The position numbers and the translations under genes are program-made. A stretch of DNA of 64,000 nucleotides from Aphis gossypii (lineage: Eukaryota; Arthropoda; Insecta; Hemiptera; Aphididae), in the NCBI RefSeq assembly GCF_020184175.1, contig NW_026083054.1, positions 1-64,000 on the forward strand, in the 5' to 3' direction. Below are positions 10,201-20,124 of the stretch, in pieces (position 1 is the stretch's first letter; every line of letters starts with the position of its first letter). The notes beneath the pieces are model-generated. The model did no database searches, was not told the origin of the DNA, and worked only from the letters and a program-made list of their open reading frames with translations.

Positions 10201-12051
10201 TTGGTTCTAGATGTTTTTAAAATCCTCACAGTCATTGCGGTACTCATCAATGCTAACGCAGAAGAAGAGATAGCTGTAATTGTATCTACTGGAGCCTTTT
10301 TTGACGAGGTACCAGAGGCCATTTTATATGACAAAAGCATTCCTCTAATCTACACACAGGAATTGCAAGACGATTACCCAGATGATAATTTGGAAAATAT
10401 AAAAAAAAACTGGGGGGTTGAAAATTACTGTGAAAATAAAAACACAAACTACTGCAACATTGTGAACCAAACAATAGATATATTAAGTACCATAAATAAA
10501 AACATAAGAGAAAGCGATACAAAAATGTTAGATTTTAATAAAGGCCTATTAAATAGTAGATCTAAAAGGGGAATTCAATTTTTCGGGAATTTATATCACT
10601 TCTGTTGTAATGTTGCAACAGAAAAACAATTAAAAACTTTTTACACAAATGAAGAATTGTTAGATCAACAAATTAACAAATTTAAAAACGTTTTCGCATC
10701 AGACCATAAAGATCTAACTAACATAACTACAGAACTCAATAAATACACAAAAAATACTAAAAACAATATAAAATTATTAAAGGATAGTTTTTCAAAATTT
10801 ATAAATGAAGAAAATATAAATAACTTACAAGAAAAAACAAATCAGGAGAATATGGTCCAAGGTATCCAAGAAATAATTTACAATTTAATTTCAGCAATTC
10901 TAAAAATTACAAACAATGAAAGAGATACAAATATTTATTTACACTGTAAGCTACATAAAATTCCAGCAAGGATCATAAAATCAAAAATACTGTATAACGA
11001 TTTAACAAAATTAAAAAGAGCAATCGAAAGAGATGGATATGAATTAACTATACCATTAGAACATTTTCATACATATTATAATTTACCAATTACCGAATGT
11101 CAATTTTCAAAATCGAAAATTCTAATTAAAATCAAAATACCTATCCAAGAAAAATCGGCAAAATGGACACTATATCAATATATTCCTACTCATTTTAAGT
11201 TTCACGAGTCTATTTGTATTATATACTCAGAAAAAACATATATAGCAATAAATTCCATAAATGGTGAACACAGGATAATATCAGGAATCGGCCTACAACA
11301 CTGCGACCCACCAAACACGGACCTATGTTATATTCCAAAATTTTCATCTGATATTACTCTTTCCCCAAAATGCGTAGAAGCAATTTTCAAAAACAAAAAA
11401 TTAGATATAATTAATCAATACTGCTATTTCCAATGCATTAAACAATATGATGACGACTCTATAATAATAAAACAAATAGGAATAAACACATACGCCATAA
11501 CTAACCCACAACCTACCTTAAGCATAAAAAAAGAAATATTAAATATAACTAAAACAGAAGAACTTAAATTAAATTACAATCACCCAGGATTAATAAAAAT
11601 AACCTTTCCGTGTAACTATGAACTATTAAGAAATGATATCATTTTAATACCAAAAATGTACCCTTGCGAAACCAACAATTTAAATACATACTCAGTCAAA
11701 AGGGTATTACCAGTATCATGGACAAAAATTAAATCATTAAAAATAAACCATGAGAACAAAAAAGAAAGTATTTCCTTTTCAAACCTGACGGAAATTTTAA
11801 ATCAAAATTGGATCGAGGAAATTCCTAACTTTCACGTAACAAAACAAATACAAGACCCCGAAAAGTACTTTAATGATATAATACTAAAGAAAATGCCACA
11901 ACCACTTATTGATGATTTCTTAGGCGACATAATTTATTTCACATGGTTATCCGGGCTTACCATAATAATAGGGTTCATAGGATATAAAATATACCCAGCT
12001 ATTATTAAAATAGACATGTTAACTGTGCCTCCTCCTATTCCTCAAAGATAA
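10201..12051 (+). CDS. env: Envelope-like glycoprotein of the nested retroelement
   Basis: The open frame of about 616 codons has no internal stop. Its first 20 or so codons encode a hydrophobic, signal-peptide-like stretch but the frame lacks a convincing ATG, which fits expression from a spliced message as in errantiviruses. A basic furin-type cleavage site occurs about 125 residues in, followed by a moderately hydrophobic segment and a helical region. The C-terminus has one transmembrane stretch (about residues 577-600) and a short tail. This is the layout of the envelope proteins of insect errantiviruses, which are related to baculovirus F proteins. The intact frame beside a broken pol is notable. 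Confidence 0.8.
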   Translation: MVLDVFKILTVIAVLINANAEEEIAVIVSTGAFFDEVPEAILYDKSIPLIYTQELQDDYPDDNLENIKKNWGVENYCENKNTNYCNIVNQTIDILSTINKNIRESDTKMLDFNKGLLNSRSKRGIQFFGNLYHFCCNVATEKQLKTFYTNEELLDQQINKFKNVFASDHKDLTNITTELNKYTKNTKNNIKLLKDSFSKFINEENINNLQEKTNQENMVQGIQEIIYNLISAILKITNNERDTNIYLHCKLHKIPARIIKSKILYNDLTKLKRAIERDGYELTIPLEHFHTYYNLPITECQFSKSKILIKIKIPIQEKSAKWTLYQYIPTHFKFHESICIIYSEKTYIAINSINGEHRIISGIGLQHCDPPNTDLCYIPKFSSDITLSPKCVEAIFKNKKLDIINQYCYFQCIKQYDDDSIIIKQIGINTYAITNPQPTLSIKKEILNITKTEELKLNYNHPGLIKITFPCNYELLRNDIILIPKMYPCETNNLNTYSVKRVLPVSWTKIKSLKINHENKKESISFSNLTEILNQNWIEEIPNFHVTKQIQDPEKYFNDIILKKMPQPLIDDFLGDIIYFTWLSGLTIIIGFIGYKIYPAIIKIDMLTVPPPIPQR

Positions 12052-13041
12052 TTAAACGAATTTAAACAAACAAATAATTAATACACTCTTTACACTTAAA
12101 ACAAAATTAATTGAACAAATATCACAATGTAAGACCAACTACAAATATGTTCGAACATCATAATATTACATTAAAATATAAACAATACTATCACTAATAC
12201 TTACTCAAAAAAAAAATAATAATAATCCATTTCACAAGACTAAAATCAATACTTACACTTATAAAATCAATTTCACAAAAATGTAAACAGTGAGATATAA
12301 AAAAAAAAAATGTATCATAATAATAAAATAACTAATATTATTTTATTTAAAAAAAAAAAAATGTAAAACCAATTTAATACGAGATCGGTACCAAAATGAA
12401 AGCATACACGACGGTCAACCAATACTCCACCAAGACTACTAAACATTAACATTCGCAGCCACAAGAGAATTCAATCTACACAATACAACGAAAAGGATGA
12501 ACGAAATAGTAAACTCAGCAATAACCTCCACAATCTTGTTTTTTTTTACTCCGTCTAGCGATCTCTTCTAATTTTTCCCATCATCCTGCATCCTTTCATA
12601 AAATATATATAATATACATCTACCTTATAATTTCGAAAACCGCTCGATAGACGAAATAAAATAATCATTGTACGAACACCGCAAACAAGAAGATGAAAAA
12701 GAGAGATACAACAATTAAGCATAAAATTATAAATATTAAATATACCAAATCTCTGATGACAAACAGCATGAAGCAATCACTTATTATTTAAATGGACAAA
12801 TAAAAAAAAAAAATATCAATTATCAGTTATAGAGGTCTTGAAATTGTATAAATTTTACCCTATCCCAAAAGTTTTCCTCTCAAAAAAATATACATTTCAT
12901 TCCTATTTACCTTTCCACACTCCAAACACTTAAAATACGTAATACAACTAGCTTTTAATTTTGTATTATAATTGTACACATAACATTGCATAGTTTTAAA
13001 TTTAAAATATGAGGACATATTTTTTTTTTAACATAAAGGAG
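12052..13041 (+). other. Retroelement 3' untranslated region
   Basis: About 990 bp of AT-rich sequence with long A runs and no supported gene. It ends with AACATAAAGGAG, a weak polypurine tract just before the 3' LTR. Small open frames, such as 12555-12776 on the minus strand, have no recognisable features. Confidence 0.5.
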
Positions 13042-13346
13042 TGTTGTATGTGGCATTTAATAATTAAATAAATAAATAAATTGTATGTGCCAACAAATAA
13101 TAATAGAAAAACGTTACTTCTTTGTTTAAATTGCGTAATATTAGGCCAATGAAGCAAATGAGCTGAGGCAGCACATTGTAAAATAATATTTAAGGACGTA
13201 AGCACCACAGAATAGGGACAGTGCGGGTTTCGAGTGAGAGACGGCACACGTTCTTATTTTTGTGTGTGTGTATAATAAAGAAATCCAAAATAGTGTGAAT
13301 TGTTCTTTAATCTTTTTGTGTACCATCGAGATATAGGTATACTACA
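13042..13346 (+). repeat. 3' LTR
   Basis: A 305-bp copy of 2579-2883, with AATAAA at 13274-13279. CTAA follows at 13347-13350 and completes the target duplication. Confidence 0.92.
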
Positions 13347-13510
13347 CTAAGATAATTATTTAATCGCATCATGACACGCTTACTAAAATATATGCAATCA
13401 CAGATCATTGCAAGTGTAGCTGTTTAAGATACAGCAAGTGTGTGTGTGTGTGTGTTTTGTTTCATTTCGTTTTAAAAGTTAAATCCCATTTTATTATTAA
13501 TTTTATACAA

Positions 13511-14395
13511 ATGACTCAACTCGGCGTGCAACTAGCAGATGTAAATATGCCACGTCCGCACGATACTCAGTCACCGCCCGATTTAATCGATACCGCTAAT
13601 TTCACCATAGACTTTGCCGGTCGCAAGTCTATCATCATCGGACTCGATCCATCTAATGATTTCAACATATCCGTACAAATAATTACACCATCACGGTTCG
13701 TATGCTTGTCAACTGATTTTTTACGACGTATTTACTCGTTGATGGGGAATATTCTATCGATTATATGCGAGCCACCGGTTAAGAGCCGTGAAAGGCTTTT
13801 CCTCAAAGATGAAACAATTACACTGTCCAAGACGAGTTATCGCGGTGAAAATATGCTGGTAGTCGAATCTTATCTCCAGCAAGGATGTCGCGTATTATTG
13901 AGTAGACAAAATCTACTGAAGCTTCAAGACATGCAATGGATAATCAACGAAACGATCGCATTGAAATCTAACATTTTACGTGACACGGTGGTTAATCAAA
14001 TCGATCTTGTCGCGACATATTTAAACGCTAATGTACACGTGGAAAAAACCTTGACCGTTGAAGAAATTATAGCGATCGTACAAAATATTCATAACGATTT
14101 AGCGATAATGAACATTGTCCCAAAAAATGAATGCAATTTTACAAACCAGATAAAATTGTTTGCATACAAACAACTCGCTCAACGTTGGTTTAAGAAAATG
14201 CATGAAAATGGTGAAGACCGTATGACTACTAACGATGTCGGCGTCAGCGGTACCGGTGTTGATGACAGCAATTGGGTAATATATTATTACATTATATATA
14301 TATTATAAATTATAATACAACATGCATTATTTTTACAGCCGATTACACTCGAGACGATCAATGGATCGACGATGCTCTCTTATACCAACTATTGA
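13511..14395 (+). CDS. Polinton protein, unknown function, two exons
   Basis: The likely start is the ATG at 13511, because the frame upstream is only a GT run. Exon 1 runs 13511-14275 (255 codons) and ends TGG|GTAATA. Exon 2 runs 14339-14395 after TTTTTACAG and adds 18 codons before TGA, giving about 273 residues. Without splicing the frame runs into AT-rich intron sequence. I do not recognise a domain. The N-terminal half looks beta-rich and the second half helical. It is the first gene inside the left inverted repeat and points inward, as do the accessory genes of many Polintons. Codon use and GC match the other Polinton genes rather than the flanks. Confidence 0.75.
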
Positions 14396-14834
14396 TGTAC
14401 AGCTGTTTCCTGAACATTCTATTCACCCATTCACCCATCGATCGAGAATAAGAAAAAAAATAGCTGATTAAACGCATTACAATATATATATATATGTAAA
14501 CATTAATTATATTGTTACATGACGTAACGTTCGTGTTGTATGTTATATTATCATAAAATACGATTTTTATACATACACATAGTTAATATTACTATATTGT
14601 ATATATTATTATGTATAATAACATCTATGATATTATATTATATTATAGAAAAAACAAAACGCATTTTATTTATTATTAGTATTAGTTTATCCATTCAAAA
14701 AGTATAATTATAAATATTGTATATCGTATGTATTACATATTCTATATTACATATTATTATTATTATTATAAAATAATAGTATACATTTTAAAGAAAAAAC
14801 ATAAATGCAAACATATTATATATATATACATGTA
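14396..14834. other. AT-rich convergent intergenic region
   Basis: No gene is supported. The interval lies between the 3' ends of the rightward gene before it and the leftward capsid gene after it. It holds TA-rich simple repeats and probably both polyadenylation regions. Confidence 0.6.
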
Positions 14835-16089
14835 TTATAGTCTTCTCACTTCCCCCGTAAACGGATTGTATTGAACGATGCGATCGTGTATGATTAAGCA
14901 GTAGGCGGCTGTATTGGCTGGGAAATTATTAGCTGCCTCTATTTCAACGCGTAAATCGATGCTTGAAGTTTTAGCGTCATCATTTTGACGCGAACAATCT
15001 ATGCAGATAAATGGACCCAACTCTTTATATTTTTCTCTCGTCAGGCACGGTTGAGCGTTAAATCGTTCGTAATAATGTTTTTGAAAATCTGCATAATTTT
15101 GATAGAACATAGTGAACAGATTTTTATCGAAACTTTCGTTGAAATCTTCGTACGGGTATTCGACCGAATTAATATATGCTTTAACGTTCGTCAACGAGCA
15201 CGTATCGTAATCAACGTTATAGCCGTCTGATACGGTGCCGGGTGAATTCGTGAGAAAAGCGATTATTATACACCTAGGTCTTTCTACTTGCGAACATGTT
15301 TTCACCATCCAAGAGTGTTTGTTCGTCTGCGGCAGATTTGGATACTCGCAAAGCTCCCAATTTCTAAAAGCGCAATTTATATTTTTTTTGCTATCGACGA
15401 TTTTCAATAATTTTACTTTCCCGATCATCGACTTTAATAACAGGTATTTTCCACAGCACTCGCGTTAGTTGTACTTTGACTTTTTTCACCAAGGCCTTAA
15501 CCGTCTCGGTGTTCATGTCTCCTCCCACGACGCTAGTGAAATGTAACGAACTCAAATCCGACATCGATCTATTCAATATCAACTGTTGGCTACAATTCAC
15601 AAGTATTCGTTTGTAGTCCTCGCAAAAACCGAAAACATGCTTTAACGGTATACATCCACTGAACGAACCGTCTTTAATGAAATTAGCATTGTGTCCAGTG
15701 ATATCCCAGGCAGCGTTTTGTAAAATATTCGCGTCGGCAGGCGAATACGAACAATATCCTTTCATCGCACTAGTTATCCCAGGTTTTTTAACCCGTTGTA
15801 CTTCGGTAGAGTTAATCTCGTATTTCATTTCGTTAAACAAATTCGTTAGACCGTTGTGTGCTAAACTTATTTCTGTCTTAAGTTCATCGGGTTTCGTTAT
15901 TTTACCCTCAATATAGATAAAACTATCGCTCGGTAACGTATGTGCATCTCGGTTTTGAATTGCTATACGGATTTCATCGCCATTATTCAACGCACTCGTC
16001 GAAAACGGTAAAAAAGAATGCACAAACATTTCTCGAATAGGCGATTCATTTACATATGCACCACCCACGTCTAAGAACGATTTATCCAT
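14835..16089 (-). CDS. Polinton major capsid protein, frameshifted
   Basis: Two overlapping frames together encode one protein of about 417 residues: 16089 down to about 15410, and about 15428 down to 14835. The total of 1255 bp is one base more than a multiple of three, which fits a single-base insertion near GGGAAAGTAAAA at about 15413-15425. The N-terminal half carries the IQNRDAHTLPSDSFIYIEG pattern and the second half CAFRNWELCEYP, both of which I associate with the double jelly-roll major capsid protein of Polintons. The protein would form the hexon-like shell. It lies at the end of the leftward virion block, 47 bp beyond the small protein at 16136. The break may be a real mutation or an assembly error. 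Confidence 0.85.
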
Positions 16090-16135
16090 AGTAGTGTTTA
16101 TATTGCAAAATAAAAATTAACAGATAAAAAAATAA

Positions 16136-16354
16136 CTACTTTTCGGCGATTAAGCGTAAAAATTTCCGATTATCGAGTGTTAACGATTTATTTTTATTAT
16201 TATTAATATTTTTTTTTTTAATATTATTACTATTAACTTTTTTATGAACAGCGGCGGTGATGTATTGTAATGTGTGTCTGTCGGCAGTCACGGCTTTAAT
16301 GAGTGCATTACCATTGTCCGTATTATATTTATCGAAATTAAATTTCAAACCCAT
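16136..16354 (-). CDS. Small basic protein between the capsid genes
   Basis: The 72-residue frame starts at ATG 16354 and overlaps the end of the minor capsid gene by 17 bp, which favours a real gene in a compact block. It begins MGLKFNFDKYN, has an Asn/Lys-rich middle and ends LDNRKFLRLIAEK. I recognise no domain. Position and size suggest a small virion or assembly protein, but that is inference only. Confidence 0.55.
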   Translation of the reverse strand: MGLKFNFDKYNTDNGNALIKAVTADRHTLQYITAAVHKKVNSNNIKKKNINNNKNKSLTLDNRKFLRLIAEK

Positions 16355-17045
16355 TTTTTATAAGAAGTCTGATATTCACGGCTTCACCACGGAAATTAAT
16401 TAACTTCCCGTTTTGATCTGTCAACGAAACTCGAATGAAATCAATCGTATTTGTTTTCAGTTTATATAACACGCTATATTTCGGTATTTCAACTATTTTA
16501 TAGCCCGGCGGTACGGTCGGATAAAATTCGTGTATCGCATGCGATTGAAGTCCGTTGTCGAATGAGCCTGTAACCAAGTTACATTCGACTTTTATCGTGT
16601 TGACGTTCATAATTTTCACCACGCGATCGGACTCATGTCTATGATTTCGGAGTAAAATACGTTTATCGAAACCCAATAACGGCGCAATGCTATCTTCGAC
16701 GTTCAAATCGATATCACTATTACAATGCATGGTGCATTTCAATGTACTGCTATTAGTTGACAAATTAAAAAAATTCACCCCGATGTCCTTCAGAAGTTCA
16801 CGTATTTTAGTTTCCAAAACAATTATTTCATAACACCCAGTAGGTATTTTAATTTTAGTGGGCAGCGGATGATTGCTGTGAATAACATGTAGAGTATCAC
16901 ATCCAATTTCGACGTTAGGAATGGAATTGTATGTCTGCATACTTAGAAGTCCGATTTCCGATTTATCTCCAACTTCTATGGGCGGAAAAAAATGACATTC
17001 TAACTCGGAGCTGTTTCCACTCAGCGATAGTGTTTGAGACGGCAT
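16338..17045 (-). CDS. Polinton minor capsid protein (penton-like)
   Basis: A 235-residue protein with an ATG at 17045. The C-terminal half contains the PPGYKIVEIPKYS and LINFRGEAVNIRLLIKN patterns typical of the Polinton minor capsid protein, predicted to be a single jelly-roll that fills the fivefold vertices. The N-terminal part begins MPSQTLSLSGNSSELECHFFPPI, also usual for the family. The frame is intact. It lies between the protease and the small protein in the leftward virion block, so co-expression with the capsid is likely. Confidence 0.85.
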   Translation of the reverse strand: MPSQTLSLSGNSSELECHFFPPIEVGDKSEIGLLSMQTYNSIPNVEIGCDTLHVIHSNHPLPTKIKIPTGCYEIIVLETKIRELLKDIGVNFFNLSTNSSTLKCTMHCNSDIDLNVEDSIAPLLGFDKRILLRNHRHESDRVVKIMNVNTIKVECNLVTGSFDNGLQSHAIHEFYPTVPPGYKIVEIPKYSVLYKLKTNTIDFIRVSLTDQNGKLINFRGEAVNIRLLIKNGFEI

Positions 17046-17135
17046 GATGTTGATGATGACGATGACAATAATATTATTTTATATTTAACAATAATATTAT
17101 AAAATAATAATAATAATAATAATGCAATAATGTAA

Positions 17136-17520
17136 TTATTGTTTTTCGGTTAAAAATTTCAAACATAAATGTCCACAGTTGAAAGTATTGTATGCTTGTT
17201 GTCGTTCATAGTTATATTCGATAACACAGCCTTTAAAATATTTCACTAATTGCGGCGGCGGGCGGAGATTACCGTAACTATCGTAATAAAAAACTGATTT
17301 TCCGATTTTTTTATAACATACCCAATGCGTGCCTTTATTTTTTTCAAAGTCAAGGTTAACGATTGCACATTCTATGCGTATAGGTCCAGCAGCGGGCAAC
17401 CTGTCTATGCAATATACACCTCTGAAATGACGTATTTTCTTAAATTTAGCGTATTTTACAATTTCAAAATCATAAAGAGCGCGGTTGGGTAAAATTAGTT
17501 TTTTGATATCGACGATTTTC
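17136..17520 (-). CDS. Adenain-like cysteine protease, -1 frame to its upstream gene
   Basis: The open frame extends upstream to a TAG at about 17521-17523 but contains no ATG, and the first possible near-cognate start (TTG) is at 17399, inside the domain. Counting from that TTG, the catalytic residues of the adenovirus-type protease are present: His25 in GTHWVCY, Asp40 in YYDSYGN and Cys75 in FNCGHLCLKFL, with a Gln/Tyr-rich segment before the Cys. The conserved start of the domain, LILPNRALYDFEIVKYAKFK, lies upstream of the TTG. The protein should therefore be reached from the preceding gene by a frame change. In this family the enzyme matures virion proteins. See the slippery site at 17498. 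Confidence 0.85.
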
Positions 17521-18400
17521 TATTGGTTTTCGATTTCGTCGACTTACGCGTTCTTGACGGTGATTTTTTATTTTTTATTTTTTTCAATGATATTTTTTTT
17601 TTCCTTCTTGTCACAGTCTTTTTCAATCCACTACCAGTGCGTTTAGCACCAGATTTCCGAATAATAGTATACGAGCCCCCGCTTTTATGCGGATTTAGAT
17701 ACACGCCTTTACCTAATTGTATAGGCGATCCGCTGTTCGATCTAATACTGCGTATCGTCTTAACTATGTTGGACACCCCGCCGGCCAGCGTACCCAAAGC
17801 CGAAAGTCCCGCTAATATAGGGATTAGCGCTAATGAACCACCAGTTTTAGGGACTTTGATCACACGAGGCAGTTTATTTTTATTTTTTTTTTTCGATCGA
17901 GCGCCCCTGCTTACTTTCACGTGTTTTCGCGCCACGCATACCATCGATTTAATTAATTTACCCATATTCTGTGTCACCGGACTTGTTTCGATCGATTTTT
18001 TTAACGCTTTCTTACATACGCCAACAATATTACCGAACCCGCATCCGCTACCGATTTTACGTTTAGCCTTCATACCAGTAGTTACAAGCCACGCGGCGGC
18101 CTTTTCTTTGTAGTCAGCGTCTTTCGCGTGCACTCTGTTCCAAGCACGTTCTTCCAATATACTATCGGCCGCACTGCGTACAGTTAAAGAATTACTTTTA
18201 TCGTACGCAATATCGTGGTCTCTGCACGCCGAATCTAGACCGTTTATTCCGGTCTGTCCGAGAGCAAGTCTTTTCTCTAAGTTAGTTCCCGGTCCGCAGT
18301 ACTGATAACCCGGCAGATGTAATTCAACTGGTAAACTATTTATTATAGTGTTCAACAGCCCCGTACCGCTATTGGACTTGACCTTTTGACGTGGTAACAT
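17495..18400 (-). CDS. Phospholipase-A2-like virion protein
   Basis: A 301-residue frame from ATG 18400. Residues 30-66 contain the calcium-loop motif YCGPGT (34-39) and the catalytic HD pair in RDHDIAY (His62, Asp63), as in secreted phospholipases and the parvovirus capsid PLA2 domain. Residues about 185-215 form a Gly/Ala/Leu-rich hydrophobic segment. The C-terminal 60 residues are strongly basic (Lys, Arg, Ser) and could bind DNA. A membrane-active virion protein is the reasonable inference. Its last codons are TCA AAA AAC TAA, so it ends on a slippery heptamer with the protease in the -1 frame. As I recall, related arthropod elements encode both domains in one protein. Confidence 0.85.
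   Translation of the reverse strand: MLPRQKVKSNSGTGLLNTIINSLPVELHLPGYQYCGPGTNLEKRLALGQTGINGLDSACRDHDIAYDKSNSLTVRSAADSILEERAWNRVHAKDADYKEKAAAWLVTTGMKAKRKIGSGCGFGNIVGVCKKALKKSIETSPVTQNMGKLIKSMVCVARKHVKVSRGARSKKKNKNKLPRVIKVPKTGGSLALIPILAGLSALGTLAGGVSNIVKTIRSIRSNSGSPIQLGKGVYLNPHKSGGSYTIIRKSGAKRTGSGLKKTVTRRKKKISLKKIKNKKSPSRTRKSTKSKTNRKSSISKN
17498..17504 (-). promoter_or_regulatory. Candidate -1 ribosomal frameshift site A_AAA_AAC
   Basis: On the minus strand the zero-frame codons TCA AAA AAC TAA give the heptamer A_AAA_AAC exactly in register, one codon before the stop. A -1 slip would read AAA AAA CTA ATT TTA and enter the protease frame at its conserved LILPNRAL start. The product would be about 421 residues. 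I cannot compute RNA structure downstream. The alternative is a single-base loss in a six-A run. Confidence 0.55.
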
Positions 18401-18437
18401 TATATGAGCGCTTCGTACGGTCGACGCACGTATTTAT
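18401..18437. promoter_or_regulatory. Divergent promoter interval
   Basis: Only 37 bp separate the ATG of the leftward phospholipase-like gene from the ATG of the rightward ATPase gene. Both transcripts must start here, or inside each other's coding region. No TATA box is evident beyond TATTTATATG next to the ATPase start. Confidence 0.45.
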
Positions 18438-19151
18438 ATGCATAAAATGCGATTCATCAAGCAAGACGTAAAACTCGAAGTGGATAATATCGACCCGTTA
18501 TCGTTATGTAATAGTGATGTCGAGAAGCTGCCGCCTAAGCACGGACCGTTGTTTCCAAATTCTATTAGGGCGTTGATTGTAGGACCATCGGGATGCGGGA
18601 AAACAAATCTTATTTTCACGTTATTGGTTCACGAGAATGGAATTAAATTTGAAAATGTATACATTTATTCGAAAACACTACATCAGGCTAAATATATCAT
18701 GTTAGACAAGATTTTATGCGATGTGCCGGGTATTAATTTATTTAAATTCAATGACAACGACACGGTGATACCACCCGAAAAAGCTCTACCAAGCTCAGTC
18801 TTTCTATTCGACGATATCGCAACAGAGAATCATGGAATTATTCGCTCATATTTTACGAGATGTAGGCATAATCTAATAGACGTGTGTTATTTGGCTCAAT
18901 CGTATTCGCGCGTACCGAAACAATTGATTCGTGACAATGCCAATTTTATAGTGTTGTTTAAACAAGACGAAATTAATTTAAAACACGTTTACGATGAACA
19001 TTGCTCGGGTGATATAAAATACAGCGAGTTTAAAGATTTTTGTATGACGTGTTGGCGTGGAGGCAGATTTGAATTCGTCGTTATAAGCAGTGAACACGAA
19101 CGTGATAACGGCCGATATAGACACGGATTTGATACATATGTTATTATATAA
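18438..19151 (+). CDS. Packaging ATPase (FtsK/HerA type)
   Basis: A 237-residue intact protein. Walker A is GPSGCGKTN (residues 49-57), Walker B is VFLFDDI (121-127), and a sensor-like CYLAQSYSR follows. This is the Polinton ATPase related to adenovirus and giant-virus packaging motors, expected to drive DNA into capsids. The start is ATG 18438, with an alternative in-frame ATG at 18447. The 3' end is followed within about 40 bp by the probable start of the next gene, so the rightward genes may share transcripts. Confidence 0.9.
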   Translation: MHKMRFIKQDVKLEVDNIDPLSLCNSDVEKLPPKHGPLFPNSIRALIVGPSGCGKTNLIFTLLVHENGIKFENVYIYSKTLHQAKYIMLDKILCDVPGINLFKFNDNDTVIPPEKALPSSVFLFDDIATENHGIIRSYFTRCRHNLIDVCYLAQSYSRVPKQLIRDNANFIVLFKQDEINLKHVYDEHCSGDIKYSEFKDFCMTCWRGGRFEFVVISSEHERDNGRYRHGFDTYVII

Positions 19152-19191
19152 TAAGCCGGTATGTCGAAATTTATTGCATTACCCGGAAATC

Positions 19192-20124
19192 ATGGGAAAG
19201 GTAAACAACTTGCCATCGGCGACACCATCACCGACATTATTGGCAGATATTATTCAAGCAAGAATAAATATTAAAAAAAAATATGACGCGTTGAAAACTG
19301 GACGATTTGAAACGGAATCACTAATAAATAATACATTCAGTTCTATTATCGATCCACTTAATAAAATACGCAGTAATATCGATACCCCCCGCACACATTC
19401 ATCACAACACCAGTTCAAACCACCGCCACCACCGCCTTCTACTCAACCACCATCAAGGTCGACATCGTCGCCCTGCACGACGTCGCTGCTGCCGTCTTCG
19501 CCGCCATCGCTATCGGATGTTGACAAAAGACATTCTATCGCCCTGACGTATCCGCCCACGTCGTATAATTTGGATGAACTGTACCGCGATTGGACTAACC
19601 GTGAATTAGATAAAATATACGGACCTCGAAAATTAACCGATGGCACATTTGTTCTGGGTAACAAAGAAATTCAGTTTATCGATAACAGAATTCATATCAA
19701 AGATGATGACTACACATATTCTATAACATCGGGACTTATTGACTTATTATTTTCCAAGTCCCCAGCGTCGGATAAATACACGAATACAGATTTAAAAACA
19801 TATAAACATATTTTAAATCAAACATCTGCGCACAAAACGATAGACGGTACCCGTATTCGCAGCTCTATAGGAGTAAAATATATGAATATAATCTCAAGAC
19901 TGTTTAAGACCGGCGACGGCGGCGATAAGTCTGGAAGTGGTATAAATATGCGATTGCAGAAACATAATATTGTTTATTGGAACGATCCCAACGAGCTGGT
20001 CGACAGATTGCGTCTATTGTATTCGTCTCTCGCGGCGGGTAATACAGGGGTACGCAACGAGATAATTTCGATTTGCGAAGAGTTGGTCGAGACTAAAATA
20101 TTGAAAAATATTCCCAATGTCTAA
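19192..20124 (+). CDS. Conserved Polinton protein, role unknown
   Basis: The frame is open from 19090 and has ATGs at 19138 and 19192. I chose 19192, since MGKVNNLPSATPS leads directly into the helical RINIKKKYDALKTGRFETESLI segment expected at the N-terminus, giving 310 residues. A Pro/Ser-rich linker (about residues 65-105) is followed by YGPRKL, an IHIKDDDYTYSITSGLIDLLF segment, and a C-terminal domain with SDKYTNTDLKTYKHIL and YWNDPNELVDRLRLL. From memory, this C-terminal domain is widespread in invertebrate Polinton-type proteins and filed under a DUF. Its function is unknown. The stop overlaps the integrase start by 8 bp. Confidence 0.75.
   Translation: MGKVNNLPSATPSPTLLADIIQARINIKKKYDALKTGRFETESLINNTFSSIIDPLNKIRSNIDTPRTHSSQHQFKPPPPPPSTQPPSRSTSSPCTTSLLPSSPPSLSDVDKRHSIALTYPPTSYNLDELYRDWTNRELDKIYGPRKLTDGTFVLGNKEIQFIDNRIHIKDDDYTYSITSGLIDLLFSKSPASDKYTNTDLKTYKHILNQTSAHKTIDGTRIRSSIGVKYMNIISRLFKTGDGGDKSGSGINMRLQKHNIVYWNDPNELVDRLRLLYSSLAAGNTGVRNEIISICEELVETKILKNIPNV

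Larger units (their letters stand above)
2579..13346 (+). mobile_element. Ty3/gypsy retrovirus-like element with env (errantivirus-like)
   Basis: Two 305-bp LTRs flank gag, pol (protease, reverse transcriptase, RNase H, integrase) and a third frame with envelope features. A tRNA-Lys-type primer site follows the 5' LTR, and a short purine stretch (AAAGGAG) precedes the 3' LTR. The LTRs start TG and end CA, and the target duplication is CTAA. By eye the two LTRs are identical, so insertion is recent. Pol is nevertheless broken in several places while gag and env are open. The element lies inside the Polinton outside any Polinton gene, so it need not have inactivated its host element. Confidence 0.93.
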
